Assembly (NCBI GenBank): GCA_035277145.1
Contig: DATELA010000072.1
Coordinates: 62,001-126,000, forward strand
Direction of reading: 5' to 3'
DNA: 64,000 bases
Source of the DNA: DASRAP01 sp035277145
GTDB lineage: Bacteria; Gemmatimonadota; Gemmatimonadetes; Gemmatimonadales; Gemmatimonadaceae
The notes beneath the pieces are model-generated. The model was not told the origin of the DNA. It saw only the letters and a program-made list of their open reading frames with translations, and did no database searches. Each line of letters begins with the position of its first letter. Position 1 is the stretch's first letter. Both the position numbers and the translations under genes were made by a program. Below, in pieces: positions 1 through 8,227 of the stretch.

Positions 1-1392
1 GGCAAGCACCGCGAGTCCAGCGACGTACAACACCGTTGCCGGCGAGAGGCGGAGTTGAATCCAGAACGGCAACTGCTCACCCGCCGCACGATCGACGAGC
101 GTCGCGATAAACCGGAGTGCGACCTGCGCAAGCCCGAGTCCGACCACCGCGCCCACACTCGACAGTACGAGCGCTTCAACGAAGAACTGACTCACGATGC
201 GGCGGCGACTCGCACCCAGTGCGGTGCGCACGGCGATTTCACCGGTGCGCGTCGCGGTACGCGCGTACACCAGTATCGCAACGTTCACGCCGATGACGAT
301 GAGGATGACGCTCATTATCACGCGGACCAGGTTGATCGCGACCTGCATGATGGGATTGTTGAGCGGCACCTCGACGAATGAATGCGGATACCACATTGCG
401 CGCGACGCAATGTTCTCACGTTCGGACGGATACGCGCGCGCAAGCCGCACGGCCATCGCCTCGACCTGCGCGTGCACCTCGTCGAGCGTCGTGCCCGGCG
501 TCAGACGCGCGAACACTTCGACTGCCGGCGCCTGACCGCGTACATAGTCAGCGGCGTTGAGCTTGAGCGGCGTCCAGACGTTGTTGTTGATTGGAAACCC
601 GAATCCGCGTGGCATCACGCCAACGATCGTGTGCTGGGTATCGCCAAGCCTGAGTGCTTTCCCCACCACGCTGGAATCGCTGAGGAATACGCTCTGCCAC
701 ACGTTGAACCCGATCACGACGACGGGCGGTGCGTTGGGGCGTTCGTCGTCAGCGAGCAGGTATCGGCCTAGCATCGGCGTCACACCTGCGATCGCAAAAC
801 CCGTTGCGCTCATCTCCGCCACACGCCGCGGCGTCGCCGCGCCATCCGCAGTGATCAGGTTGCGATCCAGCGTGCGGTACGCACCAAGGAGTTCGACGCC
901 GCGCAACGTTTTCCGCCACTCGTCCAGGTCGTGCAGGTTCGCCCGCGCGCCGTCTCGGCCACGGAACCCAAGGTTCTGCAGGGCGATGACGCGATCACCG
1001 TGCACAAACGGCAATCGCGAATCAACCACCGTTTCGAGTGCCGCGAAGCCTGTCGCGCCAATTGCAACGCCAATCGCAAGACCAAGTACACCGACCACAG
1101 TCAGGCCCGGATACTTCGCGAGCATGCGTGCTCCGAGCTTGACGTCGAGCGCGAGACCCGCGAGCCAACTACCACCGCGATCGTAGCGAAGCTCTTCCTT
1201 GTGGTTCTCGACGCCACCAAACGCGGCCAATGCGCGACGTCGCGCTTCAGTGCGATCGACACCCTCGTCGCGCACAATGCGATCCGTTTCCTGTTCTATA
1301 TGGAAACGGATCTCGTCGTTCATGCGCGACTCCGCTGCCCCGCGGCGAAACAACAGTGTGAATCGCGCGCGCACACCATCGATCCAGCTCAT
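1..1392 (-). CDS. ADOP-type ABC transporter permease, C-terminus cut by window edge
   Basis: I read this directly from the minus strand; it runs off the window so only about 464 residues are visible. It starts MSWIDGVRARF, followed by a soluble prefix (FHIEQETDRIVRDEGVDRTEARR, shortened here) typical of Acidobacteria-type duplicated permeases, then a MacB-like periplasmic segment and the first FtsX-type membrane region (VAILVYARTATRTGEIAVRTALGASRRRI, in part). Such proteins act as MacB-like membrane components in export or envelope stress; the substrate is unknown. Its ATG overlaps the stop of the upstream PadR gene (ATGA), so the two are translationally coupled and presumably PadR-controlled. 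No ATPase gene is visible next to it. Confidence 0.85.
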   Translation of the reverse strand, partial: MSWIDGVRARFTLLFRRGAAESRMNDEIRFHIEQETDRIVRDEGVDRTEARRRALAAFGGVENHKEELRYDRGGSWLAGLALDVKLGARMLAKYPGLTVVGVLGLAIGVAIGATGFAALETVVDSRLPFVHGDRVIALQNLGFRGRDGARANLHDLDEWRKTLRGVELLGAYRTLDRNLITADGAATPRRVAEMSATGFAIAGVTPMLGRYLLADDERPNAPPVVVIGFNVWQSVFLSDSSVVGKALRLGDTQHTIVGVMPRGFGFPINNNVWTPLKLNAADYVRGQAPAVEVFARLTPGTTLDEVHAQVEAMAVRLARAYPSERENIASRAMWYPHSFVEVPLNNPIMQVAINLVRVIMSVILIVIGVNVAILVYARTATRTGEIAVRTALGASRRRIVSQFFVEALVLSSVGAVVGLGLAQVALRFIATLVDRAAGEQLPFWIQLRLSPATVLYVAGLAVLA

Positions 1393-1721
1393 GTCGCGCG
1401 CAGCACTGTCTCGAGCCCCGCCGCAAACTTGCGCCAGCCGTCGAGTTCATCGCCGAGCGCTCGCCGGCCGCTCGCGGTGAGTTTGTAGTAGCGCGCGCGC
1501 CGGTTGTTATCGCTCGTGTCCCAGTCGCTCGTGATGAGGCCGAGTTTCTCGAGCCGTTGCAACGCCGGATAGAGCGAACCCTGGTTCACTTCAAGGGCGC
1601 CTTTGGAGATTTGTTGAATGCGCTGGCTGATGCCCCACCCGTGCATGGCTTCCAGTGAGAGCGTCTTGAGGACGAGGAGGTCGAGCGAGCCCCGCAGGGC
1701 ATCGGTAGTGGGGCGCGGCAT
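1389..1721 (-). CDS. PadR family transcriptional regulator
   Basis: 110 residues with the compact PadR winged helix: LRGSLDLLVLKTLS near the start, then HGWGISQRIQQIS and GSLYPALQRLEKLGLI, which form the recognition helix and wing. A C-terminal helix for dimerisation follows. PadR proteins usually repress their own operon and respond to small molecules. The gene is the first of a PadR-permease pair, overlapping the permease start by four bases. A good sigma70-type promoter with a palindromic CTATCTAGATGAG element over the -10 box lies just upstream, which fits autoregulation. The same gene pair occurs again at 9305-12267. Confidence 0.93.
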   Translation of the reverse strand: MPRPTTDALRGSLDLLVLKTLSLEAMHGWGISQRIQQISKGALEVNQGSLYPALQRLEKLGLITSDWDTSDNNRRARYYKLTASGRRALGDELDGWRKFAAGLETVLRAT

Positions 1722-1732
1722 AGTTCTGTAGC

Positions 1733-1761
1733 TATCTAGATGAGCGACCTTTAGCTGTCAA
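1733..1761 (-). promoter_or_regulatory. Promoter and probable PadR operator
   Basis: On the minus strand TTGACA (1756-1761) and TAGATA (1733-1738) are separated by 17 bp. The -10 box lies in an imperfect palindrome around TCTAGA, a plausible autoregulatory site for the PadR gene that starts at 1721. Confidence 0.6.
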
Positions 1762-1771
1762 CAGGTGGCGT

Positions 1772-1878
1772 CGTTAGTCGTGATCGTGGTTAGTCGTGAT
1801 CGTGGTTAGTCGTGATCGTGGTCAGTCGTTCTCGTGGTTAGTCGTTCTCGTGATTAGTCCCAGTCGCCGTTAGTAGTT
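1772..1878 (+). repeat. 16-bp tandem repeat array, unit TTAGTCGTGATCGTGG
   Basis: About six copies of a 16-bp unit, three almost identical and the rest degenerate (TTAGTCGTTCTCGTGG variants). It fills the gap between the divergent PadR gene and the multicopper oxidase gene. Related arrays occur at 43491, 44727 and 62642. No reading frame spans it. Confidence 0.9.
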
Positions 1879-1930
1879 GCCGACTCTGCCTGCAAAGCGT
1901 ACCTTCGCTCGACCTTAAAAAGGACCTTCG

Positions 1931-3064
1931 ATGCGACGCCGCATCGCTGTCACGGCCATCGCCATGGCCGCACTGACCCAGGGTTGCGCCATGACGTCGC
2001 CGAATGGTTCGGCCGTGCGCACCTACTACATCGCCGCCGACGAAGTCGATTGGGACTACGCGCCGAGCGGAAAGAATCTCATCACGAATGGACCATTCGA
2101 AGGAATGGCAAAGCGCTACATGGAGCCTGCGCCCGGCCGCGTCGGACGCGTGTGGCACAAGGCCATTTATCGCGAGTACACCGACTCCACGTTCACGACG
2201 CTCAAGCCGCGTCCGCCCGAATGGGAGCACCTGGGCATGCTTGGCCCGTTGGTGCGCGGAACGGTGGGCGACACGATCAAGATTCTGTTCAAGAACAACG
2301 CGTCGTTCCCCGCGAGCATGCATCCGCACGGCGTGATCTACAACAAGGATTCTGAAGGCGCGCCGTACGCTGACGGAACGACCGGCGCGGACAAGTACGA
2401 CGACGGCGTCCCCACGGGCAAGACACATCTATATACATGGCCCGTTCCGGAACGCGCCGGCCCGACGTCGCATGAAGGCAAGAGCGCGTTCTGGATGTAT
2501 CACTCGCACACCGAGGAAGTTTCTGATTTCAACTCGGGCCTCGTGGGCGCGATGATCATCACCGCACGCGGCGCCGCACGCGCCGACGGCACGCCGAACG
2601 ATGTCGACCGCGAATTCATCGTCGCGTTCCTCGAGATGGACGAGAACAGCAGCCCGTACTTCGAACAGAACTATGCGAAGTACGCGAAGCCGTTCCCGAA
2701 AATGCCGAAGATGCCGGTCGACACGACGTTCGGTGCACTGACACGCGGCCCCGCGACGGAGTCCTCATTCCGCGAAACCATCAACGGGTTCTCCTACGGC
2801 AACACGAAAGGCATGACCATGAAAACCGGCGAGCGCGTGCGCTGGTACGTAATGGGCACGACCGATTTCGAAGTACACGCACCGCACTGGCACGGCAACG
2901 TGGTCGTCGCGCACAACATGCGCACCGATGTGCTCAGCGTGACGACGATGGAGATGGTGACGGCAGATATGACACCCGACAACGCGGGCACGTGGCTCTT
3001 CCATTGCCACGTTGCGAATCACCTGCGAATGGGGATGGAAGCGACTTACACCGTGGCGAAGTAA
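1931..3064 (+). CDS. Two-domain multicopper oxidase, secreted, probable lipoprotein
   Basis: 377 residues. The N-terminus is a signal sequence ending ALTQGC, a probable lipobox, so the protein is likely anchored outside the inner membrane. All four copper-binding motifs are present: HPHG (H131, H133), HSH (H191-H193), HAPHWHG (H316-H321) and HCHVANHLRMGM (H358 to M369). This fits a two-domain laccase or ceruloplasmin-like enzyme that oxidises metal ions or phenols and reduces oxygen to water; the natural substrate cannot be told from the sequence. An AAAGGA ribosome site sits just before the ATG. It is transcribed alone and is convergent with the DUF2911 gene. Confidence 0.92.
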   Translation: MRRRIAVTAIAMAALTQGCAMTSPNGSAVRTYYIAADEVDWDYAPSGKNLITNGPFEGMAKRYMEPAPGRVGRVWHKAIYREYTDSTFTTLKPRPPEWEHLGMLGPLVRGTVGDTIKILFKNNASFPASMHPHGVIYNKDSEGAPYADGTTGADKYDDGVPTGKTHLYTWPVPERAGPTSHEGKSAFWMYHSHTEEVSDFNSGLVGAMIITARGAARADGTPNDVDREFIVAFLEMDENSSPYFEQNYAKYAKPFPKMPKMPVDTTFGALTRGPATESSFRETINGFSYGNTKGMTMKTGERVRWYVMGTTDFEVHAPHWHGNVVVAHNMRTDVLSVTTMEMVTADMTPDNAGTWLFHCHVANHLRMGMEATYTVAK

Positions 3065-3069
3065 TCGCG

Positions 3070-3108
3070 GTCAGTCGTTATCGCTGTTTGCAGTTCTCGC
3101 TCTTTGCG
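3070..3108 (+). repeat. Degenerate copy of the TCAGTCGTTATCG-type repeat
   Basis: About two and a half decayed units (GTCAGTCGTTATCG, then GCAGTTCTCG) between two convergent genes. The match to the 16-bp family is clear only in the first unit. Confidence 0.45.
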
Positions 3109-3681
3109 TTACCGGACCACCCAATCGGCGGAGAGCTGCTCCCTGCCCCACGCAAGTCGAAGCTCCCCCCGCCCTACGCCAGACGCCGTCGATGGAATCA
3201 GCCAGAACGTGAGTGATTCCATCGGCGCGGCGAGCGTCGCATGGCGCAACGGAATACGCGCCACATCGCGCTCGGTTGTGTACTCCGTCGCCGACTGATT
3301 CTCGTTGCGCTGAAGAATCAGCGTCCAACCGGCGCGCGCGGGTAACGTGAACACCACGTACGTGCCCTTCGCGACGTTCACTCCGCCGATCGCGAGATCG
3401 AGATCGGTGCGCAATGTCGTCAGCGCATTCGCACCGGTGCGCCACGCACGATCGTACGGCACGAGACTGTCGGTGAACATCACGCGACCGCGCAAATGCG
3501 GTTGCCCGTAATCGACGCGAATCACCGGATTTGGCGTCGTCGCTTGCGTGCCCGCGGGCGGCGCCAGCACGACTTCCGCAATTCCGCGGCCGCTCGGCTG
3601 CGGTCGAAACGTGCTTTGTGCCGTGGTCAGCGCCGGCGTAGCAGCAGCGAACGCAGTGGCGAACAAGAGTGTGGTGCGCAT
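3109..3681 (-). CDS. DUF2911 family secreted protein
   Basis: 190 residues from the ATG at 3681, chosen because MRTTLLFATAFAAATPALTTAQ is a clean signal peptide; the frame stays open 43 codons further up without support. The body has the family pattern IRVDYGQPHLRGR, then YDRAWRTGANALTTL, GTYVVFTLPARAGWTLI and a final beta segment. DUF2911 proteins are periplasmic or extracellular beta-sandwich proteins of unknown function, common in Bacteroidota and Gemmatimonadota. Single gene, convergent with the multicopper oxidase. Confidence 0.85.
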   Translation of the reverse strand: MRTTLLFATAFAAATPALTTAQSTFRPQPSGRGIAEVVLAPPAGTQATTPNPVIRVDYGQPHLRGRVMFTDSLVPYDRAWRTGANALTTLRTDLDLAIGGVNVAKGTYVVFTLPARAGWTLILQRNENQSATEYTTERDVARIPLRHATLAAPMESLTFWLIPSTASGVGRGELRLAWGREQLSADWVVR

Positions 3682-3811
3682 TGATCGATCGCGTTGAAGT
3701 GAGTGCAACGCGGGAATAGTACCACCGGGTGCCGTCACGTAGCAGGACATCGGTTTGACAGATGGAACCGATTGGCGCAACCTCTCGCCATCACCCATGC
3801 GGAAGACCACA

Positions 3812-4696
3812 ATGCGCTACCGAGTTGTTGTCGCGCTCCTTTGCATCGCGTTCGCGCAATCTGCGCGCGCCCAAGCCGCCGATTCTGCGCAACATCCCAC
3901 TCGCGAAACCATCGGCGCGCTACTCGAGCGCAGCACGATCGGTGTTCCCATCGGCGGCAATTTCAAACGCGAAGTGTTGTTCGACGCGCGCATCAATGCG
4001 CATTTCCCGATTCACATTCGCGAGTGCGCGAATCGCAAAGTCACGTTGTTCGTGTACTGCGGTCTCGTTGGCACGATGGGCGTCGATGTTCGCATGAGCA
4101 CCGATTCGAGCAGCCCTGTGCGAAGCCCTGGCTACAAACCCGAGTTGCGACTGTACACACGCCTGCCGAAGATGGGACCCAACACGTACGGCATCTTCAG
4201 CATCTATCACTACTCCAACGGCCAGGAAGGACCGCAGATCATCGACGACACGGTCAACCTCGGCTACGGCAGTTTCAATCAGACCATCAATCTCGGATTC
4301 GAAGTCGCGTCTGTCCTGACGGATTTCCAGCTCGCCAAGGTGCGACTCGGAACCTCGCGGCTTGGCGTCGACTACTTCGCTGACCCCGATTCGCTGAACA
4401 AGGCCGACTACGGCCGCTATCGCGTGCGCTGGATCGGTACCGGCAGCGTCGCGACGCCGGTCGTTGAATCGTTTGTGTTTCTGAGCGTGTCCGCCTGGCC
4501 CGATGGCGCGCACCGCGAATCCGCCATCGAACATCTCGACTTCGACGCGCGCGTTGCGTGGCGATTCCCCATCGGCGGCAAGTTCGGAAATCTCGGACCA
4601 TACGTCGGCTTCTACTGGGGCCGCGACTATCTCACCATGGCGTATCAGCGCGGCAATCTGTCCGTCGTGCACATCGGTCTGATGGGAGTCAACTGA
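3812..4696 (+). CDS. Outer-membrane beta-barrel protein, possibly phospholipase A1-like
   Basis: 294 residues. The ATG at 3812 follows GGAAG and opens a signal peptide (MRYRVVVALLCIAFAQSARA); an in-frame ATG at 3797 is the alternative. The mature part alternates short polar and aromatic beta segments, as in an outer-membrane barrel. Residues 133-138 read HYSNGQ, close to the H-x-S-N-G motif of outer membrane phospholipase A, and asparagines follow 12-20 residues later, where that enzyme has its third catalytic residue. The barrel is well supported; the phospholipase activity is only a suggestion, since the spacing to the Asn differs from the enzyme I know. Confidence 0.6.
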   Translation: MRYRVVVALLCIAFAQSARAQAADSAQHPTRETIGALLERSTIGVPIGGNFKREVLFDARINAHFPIHIRECANRKVTLFVYCGLVGTMGVDVRMSTDSSSPVRSPGYKPELRLYTRLPKMGPNTYGIFSIYHYSNGQEGPQIIDDTVNLGYGSFNQTINLGFEVASVLTDFQLAKVRLGTSRLGVDYFADPDSLNKADYGRYRVRWIGTGSVATPVVESFVFLSVSAWPDGAHRESAIEHLDFDARVAWRFPIGGKFGNLGPYVGFYWGRDYLTMAYQRGNLSVVHIGLMGVN

Positions 4697-4743
4697 TACT
4701 TCCCTGTTGACGGCGCGGACGGGCGAGGCCACATCTTATAGAT

Positions 4744-6885
4744 GTGACCCTCCCCGTCAGCGCGCAGGTGGTGCCGCCGCAGGCATCCGTCGAGGAAACC
4801 GCAACGGTTCGCAATGTTGCATGGGCCACCCTCGCCGTAGCACTGTCGCTGTTTGCGCTCGTGTTCATCGCGCAGCCCGGCACGTGGCTGCGCGTCGTTG
4901 GTGCCGGCGCCGCTGTGACGGTCATCTGTCTCACCAGTGTCGGCGTTACGCGACACGGCAGGTGGCGCGCCGGTGCGTGGATCCTGATCGGCGGACTGGT
5001 CGCCACGATTGCCATACTGTCGTTGAGCGCCGGCGGCGTGAGATCGCCGGGCACCGGCGCCTACCTCACGTTCGTGCTCATGGCCGGCGTGCTGCTCGGC
5101 GCGCGCAGCGGCATCCTCACCGGCGTTGTGTGCGCGCTGATTGGACTCGCGCTCGTCATCGCCGAAACGAATGGCGCGCTCTCAGCACCGTCGATCACCT
5201 ACGCACCCGCGACGCTGTGGTTGCTGCAATGCATGTACATCGGCGTCGTCATCGTGCTGCAAAGGCTTGCCGCGCGCAGAATCGCGAGCGCGCTGGAGCG
5301 CGCGACCGCCGAACTCGAAGCGCGCAAACTCACCGAGCACGAACGAGAACGATTGGTGTGGGCACTCGGCGAACGCGTGAAGGAATTGCAACTGCTGCAC
5401 GCGGCCACGGATTTGCTGCAAGGCTCGGGTGCGCTGCATCGCGATGCGCTCCGTGCGCTCGTTACGCGCGTTCCCAAGTCATGGCAACACGTCGATGTGT
5501 GCGAAGCGCGCATTGTCGTTGGCGACATGGAAGTGGCGTCCAGCGGTTGGCGAAGCACACAATGGATGCAGTCAGCAACGTTCAGCAATGCCGGCGGCTC
5601 CGGCTCCATCGAAGTCGTGTATACGGCCGAGCGTCCCGCGCATGACGAGGGGCCATTTCTGGCGGAGGAGCGCGCGCTGATCAATTCCGTCGCGGGCATC
5701 ATTGCCGCACGCCTCGAGCGAAGCGCAACGGAACAGCAGCGCAAGCGCGTCGAACAGCAGCTTCGCCAATCACAGAAAATGGAAGCGCTCGGCACGCTCG
5801 CCGGCGGCGTCGCGCATGACTTCAACAACATCCTGACAGCGATACGCGGCAACGTCGACCTCGGCCGCGACGAACTGCCCAGCGGTCACCCCGCCCGCGA
5901 GAGCTTCGATGAAATCGACAACGCGAGCGCGCGTGCCGTCGACTTGGTGAAACGCATCCTGGCCTTCAGCCGGCAGCAACCCATCGAACCGCGCGCATTA
6001 TCGCTCACGCCGCTCGTCGAGGAAGTGATCAAACTGCTGCGCGTATCGCTCCCGCGTGGCGTCACGATCGATACGAACGTCGCGCCGCGCGTTCCAGATG
6101 TACTCGCGGATTCGACGCAGATTCACCAGGTGGTGCTCAACCTCGGCACCAATGCCATTCATGCAATGAAGGATCGCGGCGGTGTGCTCACGATGTCGAT
6201 CGACACCGTGACAATCGACGACCCCGCGAGCGCCCCGTCCGCCGACCTGCGCGCCGGCGCATGCGTGCGACTCATCGTGAGCGACACCGGCACGGGCATG
6301 AGCGCGGAAGTCCGCGAGCGCGTATTCGAACCCTTCTTCACCACGAAGGGCGACAAGGGAACAGGCCTCGGTCTGTCCGTTGTGCACGGCATCGTGCGAG
6401 AACACGATGGAGCGATCACAGTGTACAGCGAACCCGGTAAAGGGACGCAGTTCACCGTGTACCTCCCCGCCGCGCCGGTGACGGAGGAAGAGAAGCGTAT
6501 TTCCCAACCCGTCCTCGCTGCCGGCGACGCGAAGCGCATTCTGTACGTCGACGACGAGGAAGCGATCGTGTTCCTGATGACGCGCATGTTCAAGCGACTC
6601 GGTCATGAACTCGTCGGCTTTACCGATCCGCACGCCGCGCTGCAGGCGTTTCGCACATCACCGGGAGATTTCGACGTCGTGGTGACCGACATGTCGATGC
6701 CGGGAATGAATGGGCTCACCTTTGCGCGGGAAATCCTTGCGATTCAACCCGGCACGCACGTAGCGCTCGCGTCAGGCTGGGATCACACCGCCGATGCACA
6801 CGCAGCGGGAATACGAACGATCCTGCACAAACCCGCGACGGTGCAGGATCTGGCGCTCGCGCTCGAAAAGGCTATGCAGGGATAG
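4744..6885 (+). CDS. Membrane-bound hybrid sensor histidine kinase with receiver domain
   Basis: 713 residues from a GTG at 4744; no clear ribosome site is seen, so the start is the least certain part. Order: about six hydrophobic segments (25-165), a coiled coil, a GAF-like sensor region (about 215-330), a second coiled coil, HisKA with the phospho-acceptor H358 in GGVAHDFNNIL, HATPase_c (N box LNLGTNAIHAM, G boxes DTGTGMS and GTGLGLSVV) and a C-terminal receiver domain with D649 in VTDMSMPGMNG. Presumed to sense an envelope or membrane signal and phosphorylate its own receiver before passing the phosphate on. No DNA-binding partner is adjacent. Confidence 0.9.
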   Translation: MTLPVSAQVVPPQASVEETATVRNVAWATLAVALSLFALVFIAQPGTWLRVVGAGAAVTVICLTSVGVTRHGRWRAGAWILIGGLVATIAILSLSAGGVRSPGTGAYLTFVLMAGVLLGARSGILTGVVCALIGLALVIAETNGALSAPSITYAPATLWLLQCMYIGVVIVLQRLAARRIASALERATAELEARKLTEHERERLVWALGERVKELQLLHAATDLLQGSGALHRDALRALVTRVPKSWQHVDVCEARIVVGDMEVASSGWRSTQWMQSATFSNAGGSGSIEVVYTAERPAHDEGPFLAEERALINSVAGIIAARLERSATEQQRKRVEQQLRQSQKMEALGTLAGGVAHDFNNILTAIRGNVDLGRDELPSGHPARESFDEIDNASARAVDLVKRILAFSRQQPIEPRALSLTPLVEEVIKLLRVSLPRGVTIDTNVAPRVPDVLADSTQIHQVVLNLGTNAIHAMKDRGGVLTMSIDTVTIDDPASAPSADLRAGACVRLIVSDTGTGMSAEVRERVFEPFFTTKGDKGTGLGLSVVHGIVREHDGAITVYSEPGKGTQFTVYLPAAPVTEEEKRISQPVLAAGDAKRILYVDDEEAIVFLMTRMFKRLGHELVGFTDPHAALQAFRTSPGDFDVVVTDMSMPGMNGLTFAREILAIQPGTHVALASGWDHTADAHAAGIRTILHKPATVQDLALALEKAMQG

Positions 6886-6934
6886 CCTGGTGCACGTGAA
6901 GGGGCGCAGCGCAGTGATCGACCGCTACCGACCG

Positions 6935-7363
6935 CTACGGAACGAGCGTCGGCTTCCCCGCAACGAACGTGGATGCGCCATCGCCGCGCAAACGATGTCG
7001 CACTTCGACGTTCCACAGTCCGCTCTTCATATTCGCGAGCACGACCTGATAGTCGTATCGCCCGAGCACTGTCGGGCATCCTTCGCCGACGACATCCGCA
7101 CGAATGACGATGCGAATGCTGTTGCTGCTCACCTCGCCGGCGCCGTTGACCTCGCGACACCCGTCGCTCGTGGTGATGACGCCGGTAATCACGATGTCCT
7201 TGCCGTCGACCGAAATGCTGGCACTATCAGCGAGATCCTGCCCCGCGTCCGGCGACACATCGAACGTCACTTCGGCGCTCAGATCGTCGTCGGGGCCAAC
7301 AAACCAGCTGCACGAGCTGAGTGACGCAGCCGTGAGCATGGCGACCAACACTCTGCGAGTCAT
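6935..7363 (-). CDS. Small lipoprotein of unknown function
   Basis: 142 residues. The signal ends ASLSSC, a canonical lipobox with Cys18. The mature protein is a predicted beta-rich domain with two cysteines (about 69 and 97) that could form a disulfide. I do not recognise a family. It stands alone, convergent with the histidine kinase gene and upstream of the AbrB/Doc pair on the same strand, but 60 bp separate them so it is probably separate. Confidence 0.75.
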   Translation of the reverse strand: MTRRVLVAMLTAASLSSCSWFVGPDDDLSAEVTFDVSPDAGQDLADSASISVDGKDIVITGVITTSDGCREVNGAGEVSSNSIRIVIRADVVGEGCPTVLGRYDYQVVLANMKSGLWNVEVRHRLRGDGASTFVAGKPTLVP

Positions 7364-7424
7364 TGTCCGAACAATACCCAGCGCCGCGCAATGAAGTCAC
7401 GTCATCGGTGTCGGGCGCAGGCGA

Positions 7425-7838
7425 TTAGCGCCCGGTGCGCCGTCGGGGCTTTGTCGAGTTATCGCGCAACCATTGTGCGAGTTGCGGCTCAGAGACTTTG
7501 CCGGCGGCAACGCCGAGCATGGTAGCGACAGCGTCGGACTCCGCTGCGTTCAGCGTCACACTGTTGATGGCAAGAAACGTTGCCATCGTCACGAACGCGG
7601 TGCGCTTGTTTCCATCGGAGAACGCGTGATTGCGCGCGATTCCAAATCCGTAGGCCGCGCCACATGCCGCGACGTCCGTCGCGTCGTCGTACTGCCAGCG
7701 ATGGCGCGGCCGTCCGAGTGCTGATTCGAGTGCACCGGCGTCGCGGATCCCGCGCAATCCACCGTGTTGTGCGAGCACCAGATCGTGTATCGCCTCGACG
7801 TGTTCGCGCGTGAGCCATTTCGGTTCGCGTCGCGGCAC
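7425..7838 (-). CDS. doc: Doc-type toxin (Fic fold)
   Basis: 137 residues, normal for Doc. The active-site loop reads HAFSDGNKR (H71 to R79), the Doc variant of the Fic motif, with the N-terminal helix LTREHVEAIHDLVL and the RDAGALESAL segment typical of the family. Doc phosphorylates elongation factor Tu and stops translation. The gene lies 3 bp after an AbrB-type antitoxin rather than the classical Phd, so the pair is a hybrid AbrB/Doc module. All catalytic residues are intact. A basic tail (KPRRRTGR) ends the protein. Confidence 0.92.
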   Translation of the reverse strand: MPRREPKWLTREHVEAIHDLVLAQHGGLRGIRDAGALESALGRPRHRWQYDDATDVAACGAAYGFGIARNHAFSDGNKRTAFVTMATFLAINSVTLNAAESDAVATMLGVAAGKVSEPQLAQWLRDNSTKPRRRTGR

Positions 7839-7841
7839 GCG

Positions 7842-8075
7842 CTAGCCTTTCGAAAGCTCGCGCAGCGCGTTCCGGTACTTCTTGCTGACCTCGTGCGCCT
7901 TCTCCATCACCGCCGCAAAGTCGGGATCAAACGGCGTGATGAGAATTCCCTCGTCGGTTTCCCGGAGCGCGACGGTGTCGCCTTTTGCGATGGCGTACTT
8001 GTCGAGCATATCCTTGGGTAGCGTCACGCCGGCGGAATTGCCCACGGCGCGGACCACCGTCTCCTTGACGCGCAT
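7842..8075 (-). CDS. AbrB/MazE-type antitoxin paired with Doc
   Basis: 77 residues. The N-terminal 45 residues are a swapped-hairpin AbrB domain (VRAVGNSAGVTLPKDMLDKY, AIAKGDTVALRE); the rest is a charged helix that should wrap the toxin. It is first in a two-gene operon with doc, starting ATG at 8075 behind a GGAGG site. Autorepression is expected from the promoter layout. A 6-bp stem places the ribosome site in a small hairpin that ends in the start codon. Confidence 0.9.
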   Translation of the reverse strand: MRVKETVVRAVGNSAGVTLPKDMLDKYAIAKGDTVALRETDEGILITPFDPDFAAVMEKAHEVSKKYRNALRELSKG

Positions 8076-8131
8076 TCCGGGCCTCCGGAAATGAGTTATA
8101 ACAATTGTAATACCACGCCTTCCGCTGTCAA
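8075..8131 (-). promoter_or_regulatory. Antitoxin/toxin promoter with operator and start-codon hairpin
   Basis: TTGACA (8126-8131) and TACAAT (8104-8109) are spaced by 16 bp on the minus strand. The -10 box lies in an imperfect inverted repeat around CAATTG. At 8075-8090, TTCCGG and CCGGAA enclose AGGC, so the GGAGG ribosome site and the first base of the ATG are within a potential hairpin. Confidence 0.6.
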
Positions 8132-8227
8132 CGTTCTGCTCACGCCCTTAGAATGACGCTCTCACGCTGACGCCGTTCGGCTAACGCCCTCGCCACCGGC
8201 AAATCGCTCACTCCAGGAACGACTCGT

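Noticed and set aside
1772..1878. CRISPR array
   Set aside because: The units are 16 bp and directly adjacent with no unique spacers and no cas genes nearby. The same holds for the arrays at 43491, 44727 and 62642.
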